From assembly GCF_000718005.1 (NCBI RefSeq), contig NZ_JODV01000015.1: 64,000 nt of DNA, one strand, 5' to 3'. Of this stretch, positions 49,888-61,200 are shown in pieces. The translations under genes and the position numbers were made by a program. The notes beneath the pieces were generated by a model. It saw only the letters and a list, made by a program, of their open reading frames with translations. It made no database searches and was not told the DNA's origin. This DNA is from Actinoalloteichus_B caeruleus (GTDB taxonomy: Bacteria; Actinomycetota; Actinomycetes; Mycobacteriales; Pseudonocardiaceae). Position 1 is the stretch's first letter. The number at the start of each line of letters is the position of its first letter.

Positions 49888-50680
49888 CCTGGAACGGCTC
49901 GTGCCACTGCGCACCGGGGGCCACCTGCCCCCGGTGTTCTGCGTGCACGCGGTGTCGGGCTCGGCCTACGCCTACGCCGGGCTCGCCCGGCTGCTCGGCG
50001 ACGACCGGCCCGTGCACGGATTCGAGGCCCCCGGTTTCGACAACGACCGGACCCCGGTGGGGTCACTGACCGCCCTCGCCGACGAGTACACCGACATCCT
50101 GCGCGCGGCCCATCCCGACGGGACGTACCTGCTGCTGGGCTGGTCGCTCGGCGGCCTGGTGGCCTTCGAGATGGCCAAACGGCTCACCCAAGCCGGGGAC
50201 GTCGTGGAACTGCTGGTGCTGGTCGACGCGGGCCTGCCGCAGGTGATGGACCTGCCGCCGGAACGGGACATCCTCGTCCGCTTCGTCCGGGACATGGCGG
50301 GGACCTCCGGCGAGTCACCCCCCGGGCTGGACGAGCTCGCCGCCACCTGGGCCCCCGACGTCGCACCCGGCGCGGTGTTCGAGGAGGTCGAACGGGCCGG
50401 CGTGCTGCCCGAGGAGTTCGACTCCCACATCCTCGGCGAGCAGTACGCGGTGTTCCGCGCCCACCTGAAGGCCTTCTACTCGATCGAGGTCACCGGCAGC
50501 CACGCCGGCCCGGCCGTGCATGTCCTGGCCGAGGCCTCCCCCGCCCAGGACATGCGGTGGCAACGGTTCCTGCCGAACCTCGTCGAGCACACCGTCCCCC
50601 ACAGCACCCACCACTCGATCTGGACCGGTGACAGCCTCCTGGAGCTGAGCCGGCTGGTCCGCGAGCACCTCGGCCACTAG
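49880..50680 (+). CDS. Stand-alone NRPS thioesterase
   Basis: Alpha/beta hydrolase of 266 residues resembling the C-terminal thioesterase domain of NRPSs. The nucleophile motif is GWSLGG, the oxyanion region VFCVHAVSGSAYAYAGLA, and a C-terminal His sits in STHHSIW. It overlaps the NRPS gene by eight bases, so the two are translated together. It probably releases the product from the single carrier domain, or acts as an editing type II thioesterase; the overlap and the lack of any fused TE favour release. Confidence 0.88.
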   Translation: MPDLERLVPLRTGGHLPPVFCVHAVSGSAYAYAGLARLLGDDRPVHGFEAPGFDNDRTPVGSLTALADEYTDILRAAHPDGTYLLLGWSLGGLVAFEMAKRLTQAGDVVELLVLVDAGLPQVMDLPPERDILVRFVRDMAGTSGESPPGLDELAATWAPDVAPGAVFEEVERAGVLPEEFDSHILGEQYAVFRAHLKAFYSIEVTGSHAGPAVHVLAEASPAQDMRWQRFLPNLVEHTVPHSTHHSIWTGDSLLELSRLVREHLGH

Positions 50681-50689
50681 GAGACCACC

Positions 50690-51991
50690 GTGTCCGTCAC
50701 CGACATCGATCCGGCCGAGGCGCCCAGGGCGAAGCCCCGAAGCCTCTGGCACAACCGGGACTTCCTGAAGTTCTGGGTGGGCGAGACCATCTCCCTGCTC
50801 GGCACCCAGGTGACCATCCTCGCCTTGCCGCTCACCGCGATCCACTCCCTCAACGCGACCGACAGCGAGGTCGGCGTCCTCCGTTTCGTGCAGCTCGCGC
50901 CCTACCTCGCGTTGGCGCTGCTGCTGGGCATCTGGATCGACCGCGTCCGCCGGTGGCGGGTGATGCTGTGGTCGAACCTGGCCAGGATGGCCCTGATCGC
51001 CCTCATCCCGCTGCTCTACCTCACCGACCTGCTGACCGTCCCCGCGTTGTTGGTGATCGCCTGCCTCATCGGGGTGGCGTCGGTCCTGTTCGACCTCAGT
51101 TGGATGTCGTACGTGCCGACGCTGGTGAAGAGCCCCAAGCACTACGTCGAGGCGAGTTCCAAGATGGGCATCAGCTCGTCGACCGCCGACGTCGCCGGAC
51201 CCGGGATCGCGGGCGTGGTCGTGGCCTGGTTGACGGCACCGATCGCCCTGCTCGCCCAGACCGGCACCTACCTGCTGTCGGTCGTGTCCCTGATGCTGAT
51301 CCGCACCAGGGAACCCAAGCCCGAGGTGACCACCGAACGACGCGCCTCCCGTGAACTGAAGGAGGGCCTGGCCTGGGTGTTCGGCAAGCCGCTGCTGCGG
51401 TGGCTGGCCATCATCGGGTTCTGCTGCAACTTCTCCATGATCACCACCTGGACCATGTTCCTGCTCTACGGCACGCGCACGGTGGGGCTCGATTCGACGA
51501 CACTGGGCCTGATCTTCGGTACCGCCTCGATCGGCGGTCTGATCGGGGCGGTCGTCTCACGCCGGGTCGTCGGGCGTTTCCCCGTCGGGCCGACGTACTT
51601 CGTGGCGCAGACCGGCCTGCTGCTCGGCCCGCTGCTGATCGTCCTCGCGAGCGGACCCCAACCGGTGATGATCGGCATGTTCATCGCCTCCTTCTTCACC
51701 ACCTACTTCGGGCTGGGCATCGCGAACGTGATCATCGTGGCGTTGCGGCAGACCCTCACTCCGCAGTCGATGATGGGACGCATGACGGCCTGCTTCCGCA
51801 CGCTGCTCTTCGGCGGTGGGGCGTTGGGTGGCCTGTGCGCGGGGCTGCTCGCGGACGCGATCGGCGCCCGCAACGCACTGGTCGTGGCCGCGGTCGGGTC
51901 CGCCGCGGTCGTCGTCGGGCTCATCCTCTCGCCGGTCAGCCGCCTGCGGAAGATGCCGGATGCGGTGACCGAGACGCCCCCGACCGCCTGA
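50690..51991 (+). CDS. MFS exporter (MFS_3, EntS-like)
   Basis: A 433-residue integral membrane protein with about 12 hydrophobic segments (for example LAPYLALALLLGIWIDRVRR at the loop 2-3 signature). It belongs to the MFS_3 group that exports siderophores and peptide antibiotics. GTG 50690 has AGGAG seven bases upstream. It is the last gene of the operon, nine bases after the thioesterase, so export or self-resistance for the cluster product is likely. A strong hairpin follows. Confidence 0.9.
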   Translation: MSVTDIDPAEAPRAKPRSLWHNRDFLKFWVGETISLLGTQVTILALPLTAIHSLNATDSEVGVLRFVQLAPYLALALLLGIWIDRVRRWRVMLWSNLARMALIALIPLLYLTDLLTVPALLVIACLIGVASVLFDLSWMSYVPTLVKSPKHYVEASSKMGISSSTADVAGPGIAGVVVAWLTAPIALLAQTGTYLLSVVSLMLIRTREPKPEVTTERRASRELKEGLAWVFGKPLLRWLAIIGFCCNFSMITTWTMFLLYGTRTVGLDSTTLGLIFGTASIGGLIGAVVSRRVVGRFPVGPTYFVAQTGLLLGPLLIVLASGPQPVMIGMFIASFFTTYFGLGIANVIIVALRQTLTPQSMMGRMTACFRTLLFGGGALGGLCAGLLADAIGARNALVVAAVGSAAVVVGLILSPVSRLRKMPDAVTETPPTA

Positions 51992-52016
51992 GCCGCCGGG
52001 CCACCAGGACAACGAC

Positions 52017-52055
52017 GCTGGGCGGCGGTTCCACGCCGAGGAACCGCCGCCCAGC
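52017..52055 (+). terminator. Strong terminator after cluster 2
   Basis: A perfect 16-bp stem (GCTGGGCGGCGGTTCC with its complement) and a 7-base loop, 26 bases after the MFS stop. It is the strongest hairpin in the window. It marks the end of the carB-to-MFS operon and separates it from the DISARM-like island. Confidence 0.8.
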
Positions 52056-52331
52056 TGATCTCGATCCCGTTGGAGAGGCGGTCCAGGTCGTCCCCGCGGG
52101 CTGTTGGCCAGCGGCTGCCCGGAACCACGGACGTCGTCGCCGGGGCATCCGCTGCCCATGACCGTCACCGGCCGCGCGTTCGGCGCCCTTGCCGCAGTGC
52201 TGACCGCTCCATGAGAATCGGCGAAGTTCCCAGGTTGAGACATGGATCAGCCGAATCGCCGAGTAAGGTGTGTCCCTCGGGCTGAGACCGCCGGCGGTAA
52301 CACGGGGACACGAGGGGGCGACAGGTAGGCT
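52056..52331 (+). promoter_or_regulatory. Control region of the kinase/DISARM-like operon
   Basis: The gap shifts to lower GC toward its right end. TAAGGT at 52264-52269 is a reasonable -10 hexamer about 62 bases before the kinase ATG; the -35 position (CATGGA, 17-bp spacer) is poor. No inverted repeat operator was recognised. Confidence 0.35.
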
Positions 52332-53465
52332 ATGAATGCTACGCCTGCGCGGATCGGCCGCTACGTCGTGGAGCGCGAGCTTGGCTCCGGTGGCATGGGA
52401 GAGGTGTATCTCGCTTACTCGCCTGCTGGTGATCCCGTCGCGGTGAAGCTCATCCGCGGCGACCGGCTTGATCCGGTCACCCGCGCCCGTTTCGAGAAGG
52501 AAGCGTTGATCGCGCGGACCGTTGTCGGAACCAACAGGGTCGCGAGGTTTCTCGATGCGGATCCGTACGCCGATCGACCCTGGCTGGCAATGGAGTACGC
52601 GCCCGGCGACACCTTGTTCGTTCATGTCGAAGCTCATGGCCCGCTGCCCGCGCCGCTCGTCGCCAGCCTCGGGGCGCTTCTCGCCGAAGGCTTGGAGGCC
52701 GTACATGCCACAGGGTTGCTGCACCGGGACCTCAAACCACAGAACGTGATTATGGGCGACTATGGCCCGCTGCTGATTGATTTCGGTCTCGGTGCCTTCC
52801 TGGACGCCGCCAAAGACACCCTGTCACACAGCGGAATGATCATCGGCACTGTGCGTTGTATGCCGCCTGAACAGGCCATGGGGCGTCCGCAGGTCACTCC
52901 GGCGGCAGACGTGTACGGATTGGGAACAATTTTGCTGTACGCGGCGACAGGGCATTTCCCCTATGAGGGCGGACGATGGGAAGCCATCGTCGGACGGGTT
53001 GCCAACCCTCTCGACTGTCCGGACCTCGCTGGCCTCCCGGCCGTTCTGGATCCATTGGTGTCGTCAATGCTCGCGCACGAGCCGACCGATCGTCCTTCTC
53101 TCAAGGCGGTAACCGCTACGTGCGCGAAGCTGATGCACGACGACGGCCTGTCACCCGTGCGCGCCCGTCAGGCCTTGATCGACCGCACGGCTCCCAACCT
53201 GTCGGCGACGGCGGCACCGCCCCCACCCTCGGTGATTCTCGATCAGATCGAAGCAACGGCGGGGCCCCTCATCGGCGAGGGATTGGACAGCCCCCTCGAC
53301 GCTCCCCACGAGGCATCCGACGCCGCCTGGGAAAATGAGGTGTCCAGCGTGGTCGAACAGGCCGCCGTAGCCCCTCCAGCACGTGTGCGTGGGGGCCGGG
53401 TGCCCGCTTCACAGCGGGTGGCCGAGGAGCTGCGGAATCAATACAAGACACAACCCGGCTTGTAG
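52332..53465 (+). CDS. Hanks-type serine/threonine protein kinase
   Basis: A 377-residue cytoplasmic kinase. The kinase domain (10-270) is complete: glycine loop GSGGMGEVYL, ATP lysine K39, catalytic HRDLKPQN (Asp133), DFGLG (Asp150) and the PPEQ activation-end motif. There is no transmembrane segment, PASTA or other sensor. The C-terminal 100 residues are Pro/Ala-rich and probably disordered. Codon use includes more A/T third positions than the neighbouring clusters, which hints at horizontal origin. It precedes the helicase gene by 31 bases in the same direction, so it is likely part of the antiphage island as a regulator or effector. That role is inference. Confidence 0.88.
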   Translation: MNATPARIGRYVVERELGSGGMGEVYLAYSPAGDPVAVKLIRGDRLDPVTRARFEKEALIARTVVGTNRVARFLDADPYADRPWLAMEYAPGDTLFVHVEAHGPLPAPLVASLGALLAEGLEAVHATGLLHRDLKPQNVIMGDYGPLLIDFGLGAFLDAAKDTLSHSGMIIGTVRCMPPEQAMGRPQVTPAADVYGLGTILLYAATGHFPYEGGRWEAIVGRVANPLDCPDLAGLPAVLDPLVSSMLAHEPTDRPSLKAVTATCAKLMHDDGLSPVRARQALIDRTAPNLSATAAPPPPSVILDQIEATAGPLIGEGLDSPLDAPHEASDAAWENEVSSVVEQAAVAPPARVRGGRVPASQRVAEELRNQYKTQPGL

Positions 53466-53496
53466 CCATTTCCGCGCGGGCGGGACGGGCGAGTTG

Positions 53497-56400
53497 ATGA
53501 ATGGAGTTCGATTGACCGGGATCGCCGGGTGGGAAGATAGCCGGGACCTCGTCGCTGATGAGATCGAAGCGGTGCGGGAGGTCCCTCAGGCCACCGCGAG
53601 GTACGCGCCCGGCGCGCAGGTGCGGATCCGCGATGAGCAGTGGCTGGTGAAGAAGGTCAGCAACACTCGACACGACGGCTGGATGCTCGAGGTTACCGGC
53701 GTCTCCCCGTTCGTTCGAGGAACTGACGCCGTCTTCTACGAGAAGCTCGAAAAGCCGTCCGGTATCGAAGTGCTCGACCCGAGAAAAACCCGGTTGGTCG
53801 CCGACGACTCCCCCAACCATCGCCGGGCGCGCCTCTACCTGGAGGCGGCGATCCGCAAGACCGCCTTGCCGCAGACAGAGCACGGGCTCGCGCTCGCTGA
53901 CAGCTTCCTAATGGACAAACAGACCCATCAGTTGCGTCCAGCGGAGCTTGCGCTGTCGGCACAGAACCCGCAGCCCCGCATCCTCATCGCGGACGTCGTG
54001 GGCCTGGGCAAGACCTTGGAGATCGGTCTCCTGCTCGCCGAGCTCATTCGCCGTGGACGTGGCGAGCGAATCCTCGTGGTAACCCCCGCCCACGTTCTAG
54101 AGCAGTTTCAACGTGAGCTGTGGACCCGATTCTCCATCCCACTGATCCGGCTGGACTCGACCGGCATCCAGCGGATTCAGCAGGACATACCGGCCGGGCG
54201 CAATCCCTTCGCCTACTTCAAGCGTTCCATCATCTCGGTGGATACGTTGAAAAGTGACGTCTACGCGCACCACCTGGGTAGTACCAACTGGGATGCGGTC
54301 GTCATCGACGAGTCCCACAACCTGGTCAACCGTGGTACGCGCAACAACGCGCTCGCCAAGTTGCTCGCCCGCCGTACCGATGCCCTGCTCCTCGCCTCCG
54401 CGACCCCGCACAACGGGAACGCCGAGTCCTTCGCCGAACTGATCGCGCTGTTGGACGAGGCCGCGATCGCGAACCCGTCGAACTACGACGTGAAGAACCT
54501 TGAGCACCTCTACATCCGTAGGACGAAGACCTCCGGGGAAGTGCGTGACTCGCTCAAGGGCGCCTGGGCCGACCGGGGACCGTCGCTGTCGGTGGAAGCC
54601 AGGGCGACGAGCAAGGAAGACGCGGTCCTCGAGGAGCTCGCCTCCCGCTGGCTTCCGCGCGACCGCACGGTCGACTCAGCCAGCGCTCACCAGCTCTTCC
54701 CGTACACCCTGTTCAAATCATTCCTCTCCTCCCACCGCGCGTTGCGGGAAACGATCGGGTCGCGGCTGCGCACGTTGACCAGGGCCGAGACTCCCAGCGA
54801 GACCGAGCGGGCGGCATTGGCGGATCTCGACCACCTCGCCGCCCAGATCGGGGACGCTGATTCCTCGAAGCTGGCGAAACTTGTGGCGGTGCTCAAGGAA
54901 CTCGAGGTCGGCCCTGGGTCGACGAGGCGTGTCGTGGTCTTCTCGGAGCGCATCGCGACGTTGAAGTGGCTCGCCGAGGTCGTACCGGCGCAGCTGGGAT
55001 TCCCTCGGGGCGGGAGCGACGACAAGAACAAGCCGTGGCTGGGCTACGGAGGTGTCGTGCAGGTGATGCACGGTGAGGCCACCGGCGAGGACGAGCAGAA
55101 GAAGATCGTCGAGAAGTTCGGTCTGCGGGACGATCCGGCCCGCATCCTGTTCACCGGCGATGTCGCCTCCGAAGGCGTCAACCTGCACCAACAGTGCAAC
55201 CAGCTCATCCACTACGACCTGCCGTGGTCGTTGATCCGCATCGAGCAGCGCAACGGACGCATCGACCGCTACGGTCAGCAGCAGCCCCCCGAGTTCCGCG
55301 CACTCGTCCTCACCAGCGACATCGAGTGGCGCGAGGACGAGGAGACCAGTGAGATCCTCCCACTCGATGACCGGCTGGTCGGCGCCAAACTACTCCGGCG
55401 GGAGGAGGAGGCCCACAAGATCGAAGGATCGGCTGAGGCGGTCACCGGACTGTACCGGGCTCAGGAAGAGGACAACCGTCTCACCAGGGACCTCCTCGCT
55501 GGTCGCACCGTCGAGACCTCGATCAGGCAGTCACGCCAGGGCAGCGCCGGCTTCCTCGCCAACCTGCTGGGGAACGTGGGCGCGAAACCTGACAACGCCG
55601 AGGTCCCCCTCGCGACAGTCCCGTCAGTCTTCGAGTCCACAGCCGCGTACTTCGACGAAGCGTTGCGCCACATCTGCCCGACCCGTCCGGAGGATGACCT
55701 GGCGCTGCGTCGTGACGAGGACGGCACCATCGCCTTCGAACCACCGACTGACCTGCGGTACCGGTTCAAGGCGCTGCCCAAGTCCTATCTCGATGAACAG
55801 GGCATCCTGCCGACCTCGGCGAGGCCAGGCCGCCTACGCATCACCTTCTCCAAGAAGCTGGCGGAGCAGCGGCTGAGGGCGGCGCGTGACTCGTCGACGA
55901 CGCTGTGGCCCAACGTCAGCTACGTGTCCGATGTCCACCCCGTGCTGGACTGGGTGACGGACAAGGCTCTCGCCTCAGTCCGCCACGACGAGGCGTTCGT
56001 CATGGCCTACACACCCCACGAGCACCTGGACGGCCCGGTCTTCCTCGTCCAGGGGATCTACTCCAATGCCCTCGGGAGGCCGACCGTTGTCGAGTGGATG
56101 GCCGTACTCGGTCTACCCGACAGGCCCGAGGTAGTGCCCATGAACGCGGAGTTCCTGGAACTGTGCGGTGTGGGACCGCGCATGCCTGGCCGTGCTACAC
56201 CGCAGGACCGGGACGGGCTGCAGCGCCTTGTCCCACAGGCGGTCGAGGAAGCCGAACGGTACCTGGTGCTTCGGGAGAACGAGTACGCGGAGCGCATCGA
56301 CCGGGTTCTCGAGCCCTACAGCAGGCGCGTGCGGCAATGGCAGCAGGAGGCGCTATTCGCTGCCGGCCGAGGGGGCGAACACGGCGTCAGGCTCACCGCG

Positions 56401-56508
56401 AGTCGGCGCGAAACCCTCATCTCGTCGTTGCGGACGTCCGGAGCACCGATGCTGCGCCTGCTCGCCGTCCTCGAGCCGCTGTCCGCCGTGGGAGGCACCA
56501 CCCGATGA
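53497..56508 (+). CDS. drmD: SNF2-like helicase, DrmD homologue of a DISARM-type system
   Basis: A 1003-residue superfamily-2 helicase. Walker A is in DVVGLGKTLE (Lys172), the DEAH-type box is DESH (271-274), motif III is SATPHNGNAE, and the second lobe carries GDVASEGVNL and the arginine-finger motif NGRIDRYGQ. Length and layout match the SNF2-like DrmD that opens class 1 DISARM loci, where it precedes the methylase drmMI and helicase drmA, exactly the order here. The start is set at ATG 53497; a TTG at 53512 with GGAG five bases upstream is an alternative. The stop overlaps the next start (ATGA). Confidence 0.85.
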   Translation: MNGVRLTGIAGWEDSRDLVADEIEAVREVPQATARYAPGAQVRIRDEQWLVKKVSNTRHDGWMLEVTGVSPFVRGTDAVFYEKLEKPSGIEVLDPRKTRLVADDSPNHRRARLYLEAAIRKTALPQTEHGLALADSFLMDKQTHQLRPAELALSAQNPQPRILIADVVGLGKTLEIGLLLAELIRRGRGERILVVTPAHVLEQFQRELWTRFSIPLIRLDSTGIQRIQQDIPAGRNPFAYFKRSIISVDTLKSDVYAHHLGSTNWDAVVIDESHNLVNRGTRNNALAKLLARRTDALLLASATPHNGNAESFAELIALLDEAAIANPSNYDVKNLEHLYIRRTKTSGEVRDSLKGAWADRGPSLSVEARATSKEDAVLEELASRWLPRDRTVDSASAHQLFPYTLFKSFLSSHRALRETIGSRLRTLTRAETPSETERAALADLDHLAAQIGDADSSKLAKLVAVLKELEVGPGSTRRVVVFSERIATLKWLAEVVPAQLGFPRGGSDDKNKPWLGYGGVVQVMHGEATGEDEQKKIVEKFGLRDDPARILFTGDVASEGVNLHQQCNQLIHYDLPWSLIRIEQRNGRIDRYGQQQPPEFRALVLTSDIEWREDEETSEILPLDDRLVGAKLLRREEEAHKIEGSAEAVTGLYRAQEEDNRLTRDLLAGRTVETSIRQSRQGSAGFLANLLGNVGAKPDNAEVPLATVPSVFESTAAYFDEALRHICPTRPEDDLALRRDEDGTIAFEPPTDLRYRFKALPKSYLDEQGILPTSARPGRLRITFSKKLAEQRLRAARDSSTTLWPNVSYVSDVHPVLDWVTDKALASVRHDEAFVMAYTPHEHLDGPVFLVQGIYSNALGRPTVVEWMAVLGLPDRPEVVPMNAEFLELCGVGPRMPGRATPQDRDGLQRLVPQAVEEAERYLVLRENEYAERIDRVLEPYSRRVRQWQQEALFAAGRGGEHGVRLTASRRETLISSLRTSGAPMLRLLAVLEPLSAVGGTTR

Positions 56509-58229
56509 GCACCGTCTTCGACTCCTTCACCAACCGGGGCGAGTACTTCTCCGCGCACTACTTCGCGGACCAGCTGGGCGTGGATCTCAAGAAGGGGCTC
56601 CTAGCCACCTGGTCACTGCGGGAGAGCGACGAGCACGACCAGCGCAGGACACCGAGGCAGAAGCTGCGGGATCTCCGCGGCGACTACCTGGGCGAAGGAG
56701 TCCGCACCTACTTCGCCGAGTGCGCGGAGCAGGACGCGGCCGACGACGACGAGTGCGCCGCGCGGCTGCGCACCCACAACAACCCGGAATGGGTGAAAAG
56801 ACTCGGCGTCTGGCACCAGAAGGTTCTCGCTGCCCTCGGCTACGTGGAAGGCCCCACCCAGCTGACGGTCTACCGGGCCGGCCGCGAACACGTCGTCGAG
56901 ACCGCCTGGCACGACGACGGGATCGTCGTGATCGAATGCGGCTGGACCGCCATCACCGACTCGGCCCTCGACACCGACGGCCCGGGCCGACTGCTACATC
57001 CGTTGCGGCTGGGCGCGAGCGAGTCGTACGAGACAGGACCGGCCCTCGCCACCTGGTTGTTCCAGAGCGAGCTGGAGGAGGCTGGCGGCGCGCCACCGCG
57101 CTTCGTGATCATGCTGTGCGGCGGAGTCATCGTGCTCGCCGACCGACAGGCGTGGGCCGAGGGCCGTTTCCTCGCCGTGAACCTGGACGCGGCGTTGGAG
57201 CGCAACGACCGCAGGCAACTCGGCGAACTCGCGACCGCTGCCGCACTGTTCAGCCACGAGATGCTGGCTCCTGGCGGGGACGGCACGGGTCCACTGATCG
57301 ACGTGTTACTCAAGGCGTCGACCGACAACGCGGTCGGAGTCTCGGGAGAGCTCCGCGAAGGTCTCCAGCGCTCGGTGGAGATCATCGCCAATGAGGTGCT
57401 CGCACGGCTGGATGCGGCCGGCATCGAACCACGGCAGGTCGAGGACGCCCGGATCCCGTTCGCCAAAGAGCTCACCCGGGAGACGCTGCGCTACCTCTAT
57501 CGCATTCTGTTCCTGCTGTACGCCGAAGCCCGACCCGAGCTGGGCATCCTTCCCGCGGACGATGGTTCGTACGAGGCCGGCTACTCGGTCGCCCGGCTGC
57601 GCGAGCTCGTCGAGCGCGACGAGCAGCTCGTCGAGGAGGAAGCGAGGAACGGCTTTCACCTCTTCGAATCGCTGCACGTCCTCTTCGACAAGGTCAACAA
57701 CGGGCACCGGCCCTACGGCACGGAGTCCGACGACGACCTGCCCGGCGACGACGAGGTAACCCGGAAGTCGAAGGCGGAACGCCGAAGCGAAGACCGTGGC
57801 CTGCGCTTCGAGCCGCTGCGCAGCGAACTGTTCGAGCCAACAGCCATTCGGCTGATCGGCCGAGGCGTCAGCGATCCGCGCGGTGCCGAGAACAGCAGCA
57901 CCTTCCTGGACCTCCGGCTGCGCAACTCCGCGTTGCACGAGGTCCTGCGGCTGCTGACGATGAAGAAGGCCACCCGGCGCGGCGACCGAGGGGGATTCAT
58001 CTCCTACCGCAACCTGGGCATCAACCAGCTCGGCGCCGTCTATGAGGGCCTGATGTCCTACACCGGGATCATCGCCGAAGAGGAGCTGTGCGAGGTCGCC
58101 AAGGGAGGAGACCCGGACAAGGGATCGTGGCTGATCCCCGCCCGCCGGCAGACCGACTACCCGGAAAGCACGCTCGTCACCTACGACGAACACGACGCAC
58201 ACCGAGGTCTTCGCGGTCCGAAGCGCTAC

Positions 58230-58273
58230 CCGGCTGGCACGTTCGTCTACCGGCTGGCACGTTCGTCTACCGG
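58230..58273 (+). repeat. 20-bp tandem duplication that shifts the drmMI frame
   Basis: A 20-bp unit is present twice exactly (58231-58250 and 58251-58270), with one extra matching base on the left and three on the right. Twenty is not a multiple of three, so translation passes out of frame and stops at 58355. With one copy the reading runs on through SYYTPESLTK in the correct frame. Such short tandem duplications arise, and can be lost, by replication slippage. Confidence 0.9.
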
Positions 58274-61200
58274 TTGGCCGGACGCGACCGGGAGACATCC
58301 GCCTCGTACTACACGCCCGAGTCGCTCACCAAGGTCACGGTCGAGCTCGCGCTGAAGCATCGGCTCGACCAGCAGCGGGACGCTGAGGGAAACACGATCA
58401 CAACGCGGGCCGCGGAGCTGTTGACGTACAAGATCTGCGAGCCGGCACTCGGATCCGGCGCGTTCCTCAACGAGGCGATCAACCAGGTCGCCGAGGAATA
58501 CCTGCGGCGACGGCAGGACGAACTCGGTGTCTCCATCCCGCCGGCCGATGCCCTGACCGAGAAGCAGAAGGCCAAGGCGTACATCGCGTTGCACAACGCG
58601 TACGGCGTGGACCTGAACGCGACCGGCGTCGAGCTCGCCGAGGTGTCGTTGTGGCTGAACACCATGCATCCCGGTATGCGGGCGCCCTGGTTCGGCCTGC
58701 ACCTTCGACGGGGCAACTCGCTCATCGGCGGGCGCCGCGCGGTCTACGCCGGGGACGACGTTTCGGAGACGAAGGCATGGCTGAAGTCGAAGGGCGGGCT
58801 GGCGCCGACCCCGCTGCCGTTCCTGAAGGACGGCGTGGAGCAGCCGCTGCCACCAGACGCGGTGCACCAGTTCCTCCTGCCGAACCCCGGATGGGCGGCG
58901 ATCGCCGGGGCAGGCGAGGCCAAGAAACTGGCGGGAAGCGAGGCGCGGCAGCTCGCGGCGTGGAAGAAGGGCATCCTGCAGCGACCAAAGCGCAGCACGG
59001 CGCACCTGAACAAGAAGACGGGCGAACCCAAGCTCAGGAACGGCAGACCCCAGCCCGAGGCCCGCTCACAGTTTACCCGGCTGCGTGACGTCGCCAGGCG
59101 AGTGGAGTTCCTGTGGGCGCTCGTCATCAAGAGGATGGAGATCTCCGAACAGGCGATCGCGCGCCGGATCGACGTCTGGGGCGCCGACCCGGCCGATCCC
59201 GAGTACGGCTTCCTCCGTCGGCCGGAGCACGCCGTGCCCAAGGAGCAGGTCTTCGAGGACCTTTTCAACGCCGTCGACACACCCTACTGGCGGCTGAAGA
59301 CCGTGATGGACGCCTGGTGCGCGTTGTGGTTCTGGCCGGTCGACAAGGTCGCGTTGCTCGACGGCACGGACGGGGCGTACGAGGAAACAGGCACCGTGGA
59401 CGCCATGGCGGTCACCGCGCTGCTGGGTGAAACGCCAGTCGCGAAGACGTCCTGGCCCCAGGTCGAGGAGCGCTTCGCGTTGTTCGCCGTGGGGCCTGAG
59501 CAGACCTCGCTCGCGGACCTGGAGCCGCGGCCAGAGGGTGAACTGATCGTCGAGACCACCAGGGTCAAGCCGAGGTCTTCGCCGAAGGCGAAGCCGAAAG
59601 CCGCTTCATTGCGGAACACCATCCCGTTGCAGGGCCTCGACGACTGGTTGGACTTCCTGGAGGCGATGCTCGGCACCGGGGACGTGCATGAGGACGAGAT
59701 CATCAGCCAGTTCAACAACCTGGATGATCTGAAGGACTTCGAGGCCGTCCTGCCGTCGTACATGGGGATGGACACGGCGGACCCGGAACAGCGGTTCCCC
59801 TGGTTGCACACGGTCCGGGACATCGCGACACAACAGGGCTTTCTGCACTGGGAACTGGAGTTCGCGCTCGTGTTCGCGCAGGGCGGCGGTTTCGACCTCC
59901 AGGTCGGAAACCCGCCGTGGGTACGCCCCCGGTGGAACGAGTCCGCCGTCCTTGCCGAGCACGAGCCGTGGTTCGAGTTGGACAAAGAGGCGCCCACCGG
60001 GGAAAAGAAGCGTCGCACCGATGAGCTCCTTCGGGATTCACGCGTACTCGAGTACGTGCTCGGCGAACTGACCAACGCGACAGGCCAGGTCGCCCTGTTC
60101 GGCTCGCCGCAGGTCTACCCCCTCCTGGTCGGTACTCAGCCGGACCTGTACCGGGCGTTCATGTCCCAGGTGTGGGCCCACGCCTCGGGGGCGGGAACGG
60201 CGGGCCTGGTCCACCCAGATACTCACTTCACTGGTGACAAGGAGGGACAAATTCGAGAGGCTGCTTACAGGAGGCTTCGCATCCATGGTGACTTCTTCAA
60301 CCCAGGTCATCGCTTCTTTCAAAAGCCAGTAGGTGAATCCACTCACTTTGGTGTGCACATCTACGGGCGCCCAGGAGAAATCCGGTTTGACCACCTGTCG
60401 TGGTTGGTCTCGGTGGATGCCCTGCGGTACTCGACGCAGCAGGACGGATCGGGTGAGATGCCGGGGATCCGTTACCGGAACGACGAGTTCGACGAGCGGC
60501 CGCACAGGAGCCGGGTGGTTGCGGTCGATCTGGACCAACTCGCTGTCTGGCAACGTCTGCTGGACCAGGAGGATCAGCCGGTTGAACAGGCTCGCCTGCT
60601 GTTCCCGGTCAGCACGGCGGAGGCGACGGCCATTCAGGCCCTCGCTGACTACCCGCTACGACTGAGAGCTTTGTCGCCTCAGGTAACGCGCGGCTATGAC
60701 GAGTCCGGAGCTAAGAAGGAAAACCTCATCGACTACAATCGTCGAGATGCTGCCACCGGACAGGAGTACCAGCCTGACAGCTGGCGCAGGGTGATCCTCA
60801 AGGGAATCCAGTTGGGCGTCGCGAATCCGCTGTTCAAGCGACACGACGCCAACAGCAACGACCCAAGCGGTGTGGATCTCGTCAACCTTCCTCCGGACTT
60901 CGTGCCTGATACTGAGTACGTGCGGGTAGAGGGGATGACACGCGAATACCTAGCGGCGCAGGGCCGCTGGGTTGACGATCGTGCCCTCTCGCGTCTTCGG
61001 GTGGACGAGAAAGCAATAACTCGTGCACGGCAGCAGATCTCGAATGCTGGGGGAGACACTACTGTCGACAGGGTAGACGCTTTGCTCGTCAGTAGAGCCC
61101 GACGCCGGTACACTGCGTTCTACCGCCTCGCGTGGCGTGAGATGGTGGCGCCGGACACTGAGCGCAGTTTGTACGCCGCGCTCATCCCTCCCGGCCCGGC

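Noticed and set aside
56505..58355. Reading the first methylase piece as a complete shorter gene
   Set aside because: Its last 35 residues after the duplication are frame-shifted Arg/Ser-rich sequence, and the methylase catalytic motifs lie only in the following frame.
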